DNA of 64,000 nucleotides, taken from Nocardia blacklockiae. GTDB taxonomy: Bacteria; Actinomycetota; Actinomycetes; Mycobacteriales; Mycobacteriaceae. The position numbers and the translations under genes are program-made. Positions 58,210 through 64,000 of this stretch are shown one piece after another. The DNA is taken from contig NZ_JADLRJ010000010.1 of the NCBI RefSeq assembly GCF_015477355.1, positions 124,001-188,000 of the forward strand, in the 5' to 3' direction. Each line of letters starts with the position of its first letter. Position 1 is the stretch's first letter. The notes beneath the pieces are model-generated. The model did no database searches, had not been told where the DNA came from, and saw only the letters and a program-made list of their open reading frames with translations.

Positions 58210-59778
58210 TCAGGCGGGGCAGGCGGTGCCGTCCAGCGGCAGCTTCGCGTCCTTGGCGTAGGCGTTGAGGTATTGCTGGGCGCAGCCGGTGTGGGTGAAC
58301 ACCGGATGACCCCAGCCCTGCCATTCGACCGAGGCCGTGCGCGCCCCGGCCGCGCCGAGCACACCGGTGACCGCAGGCCGCCCCTCGCCGCCCGCCACCG
58401 GGTCGGCGGCGGTGCCGAACACCAGTACCGGGCCGGTGTACTTCTCGGGCAGTTGCGGCGGGTTGGGCACGGGCCACGCGGAGCAGGCCATCAGCCGCGT
58501 CGCCGCGGCCTTGCCGAACACCGGATACTGTCCGGCCCAAGTGTTCTGGAGCTCCTTGGCGCGGGTGGGCGTGGCCGGCTGCTGGTTGTCGCTGCAGCGG
58601 GCGACGAACTGGCCGTCGGAGGCGACCGCGGCCGATTCGCGCAGCACCAGACCGCCCAGCGGGCCGCGGTCGCCGCGCCCGGCGGCGGCCAGGGCGTCGG
58701 CGAGTTCGGTGATGTGGCCGATCTGGTCGGCGCGCGGGTCGCCGAGGAAGCCGGAGATCGTGGTCAGCAGCACGTTCGCCGACAGGTCGCCCAATTGACC
58801 GGCGGCCGCGCGGTTCACCAGGTCGGTGATCGCGGCCCGCGGGTTCGCGCCGAGGGCACAGCCGATCGCGGCGCAGCGCTGGGAGAACCCGCTCAGCGCC
58901 GCCTCGGCCCCCTTGACCCGCTGCTCGGCGCGGCCGACGGAGTCGGCGTTGACCGCCTCCGGCGAGTCGAGCACCAAGCGTGAGAGGTGGTCGCCGTACT
59001 TGGCGGCGTAGGCGAGCCCGATCCGCGCGCCGTTGCCGGTGCCGATCAGCGCGAGCGTGTTCACCTGCCACTGCTTGCGCAGCTGCTCGATGTCGTCGGC
59101 GGCGTGCGCGGCGTCGAAGGTGCCCTGATACGGCTGGAGAAAATCCTGGCAGGCGATGGTGGCGTCCTGGCTCAGCTTGGCCATCGCGTCCACCGGATCG
59201 CCGCCGCCGGACGCGAATTGGCCGTTGTCGGCCACCGCCCGACGGGTCTCCGGAGTCATGCAGTCGATCGGCTGGGAACTGCCCATGCCGCGGCGGTCGA
59301 CCGCGACGAGGGGATGCTCGGCCAGCACCGCGGCGGCCGGTCCGGCCGCCAGGCCCGCGAGAGTCGCGGTGGAGGAGCGGTCGCTGCCCGAGGTCAGCAC
59401 GAGCGGGGCGGCGCCCGCCGGGGTCTGCTGCAACCGGGCTCGCACGGCCCCGGCGCGGAAGCTGCCGAGGATGCCGCCACCGGTGTCGATGGGGGTGGAG
59501 TATTCGGCGCATTCGAAGATCAGGCCCGCGGGCGGCGCGCCCAGACCCAGCAGATTGAAGGTCGGCGTCGCGCACTCCCGCCAGCTCAGGTCGGTCTTGG
59601 GGGTCTCCAGAGCGGGCGGTGCGGGCGCCGCCGAGGTCGTCGGCCCGGCCTGGCCGCCCGCCTCGTGCGGCCGCTCGACCGCGACGCCGGGCCGCTCCGA
59701 AGGGCCCGCGCCGCAGGCGGTGGTGAGGAGAAGCGTCAGCGATGACGTCGCCAGCAAGGCGGCCCGAGTCCAGCGCAT
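58210..59778 (-). CDS. TAP-like alpha/beta-hydrolase-fold lipoprotein, nucleophile apparently missing
   Basis: A 522-residue secreted protein, positional ortholog of Rv2672. The N terminus is a lipoprotein-type signal, 'LLATSSLTLLLTTACGAG' with Cys22 at the lipobox. The alpha/beta fold is shown by 'LVAVDRRGMGSSQPIDCMTP' and by the nucleophile region 'LALIGTGNGARIGLAYAAKYG', where the usual G-x-S-x-G reads G-T-G-N-G. The Ser is therefore replaced by Gly. The C-terminal TAP-like domain ends with 'GPVLVFGTAADPVAGGEG' (acid) and 'WQGWGHPVFTHTGC' (His). Probably not an active serine hydrolase unless another residue takes over. Anchored outside the membrane beside aftC. Confidence 0.82.
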   Translation of the reverse strand: MRWTRAALLATSSLTLLLTTACGAGPSERPGVAVERPHEAGGQAGPTTSAAPAPPALETPKTDLSWRECATPTFNLLGLGAPPAGLIFECAEYSTPIDTGGGILGSFRAGAVRARLQQTPAGAAPLVLTSGSDRSSTATLAGLAAGPAAAVLAEHPLVAVDRRGMGSSQPIDCMTPETRRAVADNGQFASGGGDPVDAMAKLSQDATIACQDFLQPYQGTFDAAHAADDIEQLRKQWQVNTLALIGTGNGARIGLAYAAKYGDHLSRLVLDSPEAVNADSVGRAEQRVKGAEAALSGFSQRCAAIGCALGANPRAAITDLVNRAAAGQLGDLSANVLLTTISGFLGDPRADQIGHITELADALAAAGRGDRGPLGGLVLRESAAVASDGQFVARCSDNQQPATPTRAKELQNTWAGQYPVFGKAAATRLMACSAWPVPNPPQLPEKYTGPVLVFGTAADPVAGGEGRPAVTGVLGAAGARTASVEWQGWGHPVFTHTGCAQQYLNAYAKDAKLPLDGTACPA

Positions 59779-59810
59779 GCGCTACAGCCTGCCAGGTCCG
59801 GCGCGCCGTT

Positions 59811-60584
59811 TCAGCCTTGGGTCGCGCCGCGCTCCCAGCGGGTCAGCAGGGTGCCGTCGTCGTCGGCGATCACCTGGCGCAGCGCCATCGGGGTCGGCAA
59901 GGCGTTGGGCGACATCGCGATTCGGCCCGCCGTACCACCGACGAGCAGGGGCGACAGGGTCAGGCACAACTCGTCGACGGCCCCGGCGGAGATCAGTTCG
60001 CCGAACAGCGCCGGCCCGCCCTCGCACAGCGCCCGCAGCAGTCCCCGGGCGGCCAGCGCCGCGCGCAGATCCGCGCCCGTGACGGTGGTGTCGCCGGCCT
60101 CGATCACCTCGGCGCCCGCGTCGGCGAGCAGGCGCTTGCGGTCGGCCGACGCGGCGGCGGTGGTGATCACCAGCGGCGGACGGTCGGTGTCGGTGAACAG
60201 CCGGCAGCCGGGATCCAGGGCGGCGCTCGCGCTGACGACCGCGATCGGCGGCGGCGAGCCGTCGCGCGCGCCGCCCAGGCCGTGCTGGAACAGGCGGATG
60301 CGCCGGTGGGCATCGGTGCGCGCGCCGGCGTAGTTCTCGGCCCGCGCGGTCCCCGCCCCCACCACGACCACATCGGCGAGATCCCGCAGGAGCATGAAGA
60401 CGTCGTGGTCGGAAGGCGTGCCGAGGGCGCCGGATCGGCCGTCGACGGTGACGGCCCCGTCGAGGCTGGACACGAAGTTGACTCGGATCCACGGCGTTTC
60501 GAGCCGGGCGGGGTAGGAGTACAGGCGCACCAGGTCGTCGGGGCCGAGCGCTGTGAACTGGATCGCATTGGGAGCACGCTGCAT
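59811..60584 (-). CDS. RibD C-terminal-like pyrimidine/dihydrofolate reductase
   Basis: A 257-residue protein with the RibD_C (DHFR-like) fold, ortholog of Rv2671. Family segments: 'PWIRVNFVSSLDGAVTVDGRSGALGTPSDH' (split) near 30-60, 'VVVVGAGTARAENYAGARTD' near 75-95 and 'LCEGGPALFGELISAGAVDELCLTLSPLLVGG' (split). Rv2671 can reduce dihydrofolate and, when overexpressed, gives para-aminosalicylate resistance. Bifunctional RibD would also have a deaminase domain, which is absent here. Its start lies 35 bases from the divergent zapE start. No other riboflavin genes are near. Confidence 0.88.
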   Translation of the reverse strand: MQRAPNAIQFTALGPDDLVRLYSYPARLETPWIRVNFVSSLDGAVTVDGRSGALGTPSDHDVFMLLRDLADVVVVGAGTARAENYAGARTDAHRRIRLFQHGLGGARDGSPPPIAVVSASAALDPGCRLFTDTDRPPLVITTAAASADRKRLLADAGAEVIEAGDTTVTGADLRAALAARGLLRALCEGGPALFGELISAGAVDELCLTLSPLLVGGTAGRIAMSPNALPTPMALRQVIADDDGTLLTRWERGATQG

Positions 60585-60619
60585 AAGTTCCGATCACACC
60601 ACGTCAGTACGCTACTCGA

Positions 60620-61636
60620 GTGCAACAACGCCTCGTCGATCGTCATCCGGAGGTTCCGGCCGATCAGCTCATCGCCCAGATGGTGCCGCCGCCCACGTTC
60701 GACGAGGTGAGCTTCGCCTCCTACATCCCCGATCCCAAGGAACCGACCCAGGCGGCGGCCGTGCAGAAGGCCGAGCAGTTCGCGGGCGAGGTCGGCAAGA
60801 TTCACGCGGCCGCGGGGAAGAAGAGCCTGTTCGGGCGGAAGAAGCAGGTCACCGGCGCGGGGCTGTATCTCGACGGCGGGTTCGGCGTCGGCAAGACCCA
60901 CCTGCTGGCATCGATCTACCACGCCTCGCCCGCGCCGAAGTCGTTCGGCACCTTCGGCGAGGTGACCAATCTCGTCGGCGCGCTCGGGTTCACCAACGCC
61001 GTGGAGCGGCTGTCGGGCAACAGCGTGCTGTGCATCGACGAGTTCGAACTCGACGACCCGGGCGACACGATGCTGGTGTCCCGCCTGCTCACCGAGCTCA
61101 CCGCGCGCGGCGTGTCGGTGGCCGCGACCTCGAACACGCTGCCGGACCAGCTGGGCGAGGGCCGCTTCGCCGCCCAGGACTTCCTGCGCGAGATCCGCAA
61201 GCTGGGCTCGCTGTTCGACGCCGTGCGTGTCGACGGGCCCGACTACCGCCACCGCGACCTGCCGCCCGCGCCCGAGCCCACGGCCGCCGCGCGGCTGTCC
61301 GAGAAGGCCGCGGCCACAGCGGGTTCCACGCTCGACGACTTCGACGAGTTGCTCCAGCACCTGAGCACGCTGCATCCCTCGCGGTACGGCGCGCTGATCG
61401 CCGGTGTGTCGGCGGTGTTCGTGGCGAACGTGCACACCGTCACCGACCAGGCCGTGGCGCTGCGCGTGGTGGTGCTGGCCGACCGGCTCTACGACGCGGG
61501 CATCCCGGTCACGGTGTCGGGGGTCAAGCTGGACCAGATCTTCTCCGAGGAGATGCTCGGCGGCGGGTACCGCAAGAAGTACCTGCGCGCGATCTCGCGC
61601 CTGCTGGCCCTGTCCCGGTTCGAGGTGCCGGCCTGA
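60620..61636 (+). CDS. zapE: Cell division ATPase ZapE (AFG1-like)
   Basis: A 338-residue AAA+ ATPase, ortholog of Rv2670c. Walker A is 'GGFGVGKTHLLASIYHA' (Gly86-Thr93 core), Walker B is 'VLCIDEFELDDPGD' (Asp about 139) and sensor 1 'VAATSNTLPDQL' follows. The C-terminal part with 'VRVDGPDYRHRDLPPAPEP' and 'FDELLQHLSTLHPSRYGALI' is typical of the family. ZapE acts on the FtsZ ring in Escherichia coli; the mitochondrial relative AFG1 acts in protein quality control. GTG 60620 is used. It is divergent from the RibD-like gene by 35 bases. Confidence 0.9.
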   Translation: MQQRLVDRHPEVPADQLIAQMVPPPTFDEVSFASYIPDPKEPTQAAAVQKAEQFAGEVGKIHAAAGKKSLFGRKKQVTGAGLYLDGGFGVGKTHLLASIYHASPAPKSFGTFGEVTNLVGALGFTNAVERLSGNSVLCIDEFELDDPGDTMLVSRLLTELTARGVSVAATSNTLPDQLGEGRFAAQDFLREIRKLGSLFDAVRVDGPDYRHRDLPPAPEPTAAARLSEKAAATAGSTLDDFDELLQHLSTLHPSRYGALIAGVSAVFVANVHTVTDQAVALRVVVLADRLYDAGIPVTVSGVKLDQIFSEEMLGGGYRKKYLRAISRLLALSRFEVPA

Positions 61637-61769
61637 GCGAGCGGCGGTCCGGTGTAGCGTGACGTCGACAGGATAGGGACGACCGTCCAGTTCGCGTGTG
61701 GTGCCAGCCGGTTCGCCTGTGGTGCCGACACTCCCGCGCGGCGGCCGGTGCGAGGAAGGGAAGCCCGAC

Positions 61770-62579
61770 ATGGCCCGACGTTCGACGCGTCGCACCGCGG
61801 CGGTGCTCGCGACCGCGACACTGGCGTTCGCTCCCGCCGCCGGAACAGCCCTCGCCGCCGACCCGCCCGCCGCGACCGCGTCGGTCGGCGTCGACACCGC
61901 CGATCGAGCGCTCGGACTGCAAGGCGTGCAGAACGCCCGTGACCTCGGCGGCTACCGCACCGTCGACGGCCGCACGGTGCGCACGGGCCTGGTCTTCCGC
62001 AGCGGCGAGCTGAGCAAGGCGACCGATGCCGATCTCGCGGCACTGACCGATCGGGGCGTGCGGGTCGACGCCGATCTGCGCACGACTTTCGAGCGGGCGC
62101 TCGCCCCGGATCGCGTCCCCGCCGGCGCCACCCAGCAGGTCGTGGACGTGATCGGCCAGGCTCCGCCGCAGGTCCTCGCCACCACCTTGACCGCCGGGCC
62201 GGATCTGTACCGCGCCTTCATCACCGCGCCCGGCGCGAACGAGGCCTTCGCGACGGTGCTGCACGACATCCTCGACACCCGCGACGGCGCGGTGCTGTTC
62301 CACTGCACGGCCGGCAAGGACCGCACCGGCTGGACCGCCGCGGTGCTGCTGACCCTGCTCGGGGTGGACCGCGACACGGTGAACTACGACTATCTGCTGT
62401 CGAACTACTACCGCGACGCCGCGCCGAACGACTCGCTCAACGGTGTGGTGCTGCCCGCCCTCGACGCCGCCTTCGACCAGGCAGACCTGAGCTACGGCAG
62501 TTTCGACGCCTACGTGCGCGAGGGCCTGAAGCTCACCGACGACGACATCGCCGCGCTGCGGGCGAAACTGCTGTCCTGA
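61770..62579 (+). CDS. Secreted tyrosine phosphatase, PtpB-like
   Basis: A 269-residue secreted protein. Residues 1-33 are a Sec signal ('RRTAAVLATATLAFAPAAGTALA' with an A-x-A site, split for length). The mature part opens 'LQGVQNARDLGGYRTVDGRTVRTGLVFRSGELSKAT' (split), the usual start of the PtpB/Siw14-like family. The P-loop is 'FHCTAGKDRTGW' with His178, Cys179 and Arg185. This C-x-x-G-K-D-R-T-G form is the PtpB type, which acts on phosphotyrosine and phosphoinositides. ATG 61770 has GAGGAAGGGAAG upstream. There is no known kinase nearby. Function in this organism unknown. Confidence 0.87.
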   Translation: MARRSTRRTAAVLATATLAFAPAAGTALAADPPAATASVGVDTADRALGLQGVQNARDLGGYRTVDGRTVRTGLVFRSGELSKATDADLAALTDRGVRVDADLRTTFERALAPDRVPAGATQQVVDVIGQAPPQVLATTLTAGPDLYRAFITAPGANEAFATVLHDILDTRDGAVLFHCTAGKDRTGWTAAVLLTLLGVDRDTVNYDYLLSNYYRDAAPNDSLNGVVLPALDAAFDQADLSYGSFDAYVREGLKLTDDDIAALRAKLLS

Positions 62580-62622
62580 GAAGGGCTTCGCGACCGCCCG
62601 CGCGGCCGCCGCGTAAAACTTC

Positions 62623-62651
62623 TTGACGCGTCCCGGATCCGCGGCTACCTT
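62623..62651 (+). promoter_or_regulatory. Promoter of the ABC-F gene (TTGACG-17-TACCTT)
   Basis: TTGACG at 62623-62628 and TACCTT at 62646-62651 are 17 bases apart, close to the SigA consensus spacing. Transcription should start about 62658-62662, so the leader before the ABC-F start codon would be about 150 bases. The uORF ATG lies at or just after the expected start point. Confidence 0.7.
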
Positions 62652-62661
62652 TGTCCGCGGT

Positions 62662-62688
62662 ATGGGAACTTTGTTGATCCTTCTGTAG
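62662..62688 (+). CDS. Leader peptide (8 codons) upstream of the ABC-F gene
   Basis: ATG at 62662 opens the frame M-G-T-L-L-I-L-L-stop, ending with TAG (62686-62688). It lies 10 bases after the -10 element, so it is nearly or fully leaderless, as is common for actinobacterial leader peptides. A run of Leu/Ile codons before the stop is a typical stall site for ribosome-mediated attenuation by antibiotics. Downstream, a hairpin (TCCGGC / GCCGGA, 62780-62785 and 62789-62794) precedes the ribosome site AGGAGGA (62799-62805). TCCTCTG (62753-62759) can pair with that ribosome site. Too short to be found by usual gene finding. Inferred, not shown. Confidence 0.65.
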   Translation: MGTLLILL

Positions 62689-62810
62689 TCGAAACCGGCG
62701 CGTAGAGCCTCGCTCCGCGTCGAATCCCCGCTAGGCACAACCTTTCACGGTGTCCTCTGCTGCGCGGGTTCCATCGACATCCGGCCGTGCCGGAAGACAG
62801 GAGGATTCGT

Positions 62811-64000
62811 ATGCCTACTGCTGCCCAACTCACCCTCACCGACGTCACCAAGCGCTACGACGACCGCGTGATCCTCGACCGGGTCTCGCTCACCGTGCGG
62901 CCCGGCGAGAAGGTCGGCGTCATCGGCGACAACGGCGCGGGCAAGTCCACCCTGCTGCGCCTGCTCGCCGGTGTCGAACATCCCGACAACGGCACGGTGC
63001 TCGTGCGGGCACCCGGCGGTGTCGGCTACCTGCCGCAGCTCCTGGACCTGCCCGACTCCGCCACCGTCGCGCAGGCGATCGACCACGCCCTGGCCGATCT
63101 GCGCGCGCTGGAGCGACGCCTGCGGGCCGTCGAGGCGGATCTGGAAATCGCTGCGGCACAAGAGGATACGCTGGCGGATCGGCTGGCCGCCTACGCCGAG
63201 CTGACCGCACGTTTCGAGGCGCGCGGCGGCTACCGGGCCGATCGGCGGGTCGACGTGGCCCTGTCCGCGCTCGGCCTGCCGGGGCTGGACCGCACCCGGC
63301 CGCTGGGCACCCTGTCGGGCGGCGAGCGGTCGCGGCTGGCGCTGGCCGGGACCCTCGCGGCCGCGCCCGAACTGCTGCTGCTCGACGAGCCGACCAACGA
63401 CCTCGACGACGCGGCCGTCGAATGGCTGGAGCGGCACCTGTGGGCGCATCGCGGCACGGTCGTCGCCGTCACCCACGACCGGGTGTTCCTGGAGCGAATC
63501 ACCGCCACCGTGCTAGAGGTTGACGCGGGGCGCATCACCCGGCACGGCAACGGATATGCCGGTTACCTGGCGGCCAAGGCGGCCGAACGGCGCAGGCAGC
63601 GGCTGGAATTCGAGCAGTGGTGCGACGAGCTCGCCCGCAACCGCCGTTTGGCGGAGTCGAATGTGGCACGGCTGGAGGCGATTCCGCGCAAGCTGCCGCT
63701 GGCGGTCTTCGGGCACGGGTCGTTTCGCACGCGGGGGCGCGGCCACGGCGCGGTGGTCCGCATCCGCAACGCCAAGGAGCGGGTGAGCCGGCTGACCGCC
63801 GAACCTGTTGCGCCGCCGCCGGTTCCGCTGCGCTTCACCGCGCGGCCGCCGCGCGCCGACGACACCGGCGATGGACCGGTGGTGTGCCTGTCCGACATCG
63901 CGGTCGGCGACCGGCTGCGCGTGGGCGAACTGCGGCTGCACCAAGGGGACCGGCTGCTGGTCACCGGACCCAACGGCGCGGGGAAGACGACCCTGATGCG
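62811..64000 (+). CDS. ABC-F family ATPase (antibiotic-resistance type), truncated by the window edge
   Basis: The first 396 residues of an ABC-F protein, cut off at the right edge in the second ATPase domain. ABC1 has Walker A 'VIGDNGAGKSTLLRLLAG' (Gly39-Ser46), the signature 'TLSGGERSRLALAG' near 168, and Walker B 'LLLLDEPTNDLDD' near 188. The inter-domain linker runs from about 260 to 345, and ABC2 starts with 'LLVTGPNGAGKTTLM'. ABC-F proteins without membrane helices bind the ribosomal E site and eject antibiotics such as lincosamides, streptogramins or macrolides. The upstream uORF supports a resistance type rather than a housekeeping EttA. ATG 62811 follows AGGAGGA. Confidence 0.88.
   Translation, partial: MPTAAQLTLTDVTKRYDDRVILDRVSLTVRPGEKVGVIGDNGAGKSTLLRLLAGVEHPDNGTVLVRAPGGVGYLPQLLDLPDSATVAQAIDHALADLRALERRLRAVEADLEIAAAQEDTLADRLAAYAELTARFEARGGYRADRRVDVALSALGLPGLDRTRPLGTLSGGERSRLALAGTLAAAPELLLLDEPTNDLDDAAVEWLERHLWAHRGTVVAVTHDRVFLERITATVLEVDAGRITRHGNGYAGYLAAKAAERRRQRLEFEQWCDELARNRRLAESNVARLEAIPRKLPLAVFGHGSFRTRGRGHGAVVRIRNAKERVSRLTAEPVAPPPVPLRFTARPPRADDTGDGPVVCLSDIAVGDRLRVGELRLHQGDRLLVTGPNGAGKTTLM

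Overview
The window comes from a high-GC actinobacterium of the order Mycobacteriales. The best guess is Nocardia or a close relative (Nocardiaceae). Evidence is the very high third-position GC, frequent GTG starts, an arabinan-branching AftC homologue, an EspR-type nucleoid protein, the envelope protein Cei and a coproporphyrin-type heme cluster. From about 27 kb to 62 kb the gene order follows the M. tuberculosis block sigA (Rv2703) back to Rv2670c almost gene for gene. The Rv numbers are recalled from memory, not searched.

Layout. 1-8.4 kb: a truncated TetR gene, a winged-helix/resolvase-fold gene pair, membrane proteins, a molybdopterin oxidoreductase with a flavodoxin-fold partner, a CinA-family protein, the EspR homologue and a PAS-ANTAR protein. 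8.4-27 kb is accessory: BrkB/YihY, a superfamily 2 helicase, a TetR/SDR pair, AraC and a methyltransferase, a SNF2 helicase with a SWIM partner next to another TetR, DUF7455, a KhtT/KhtU-like K+/H+ antiporter pair, a rhomboid-like protein, ethanolamine ammonia-lyase EutBC, an MHYT sensor and a CPA1 antiporter.

27-43.8 kb is the conserved core: sigA, ppgK, suhB, cei, DUF4193, DUF3093, dut, a DUF3710 protein with a long 13-residue repeat, an alpha/beta hydrolase, an OB-fold protein, DUF3159, an ECF sigma factor, ceoC and ceoB, a KimA-like K+ permease and a TRAM methyltransferase. 44-54.5 kb carries a SIMPL protein, dxs, an enoyl-CoA hydratase, RNase D, DUF3000, the heme genes hemE, hemY/cgoX and hemQ, and msrB. 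A small regulator island (DUF397, XRE, resolvase-fold) sits between msrB and aftC. It is followed by a TAP-like lipoprotein, a RibD-like reductase, zapE, a secreted phosphatase and the first part of an ABC-F gene.

Most distinctive. (1) Three tandem-repeat arrays with 24- or 36-bp units each start at the stop codon of a gene and run downstream. (2) The ABC-F gene has a strong promoter, an 8-codon leader peptide and a hairpin leader, which looks like ribosome-mediated attenuation. (3) Four direct repeats at an exact 23-bp period lie upstream of the XRE/DUF397 operon. (4) Two resolvase-fold proteins appear to lack the catalytic serine, each beside a DNA-binding protein. No tRNA, rRNA, CRISPR array, insertion sequence or transposase was seen.
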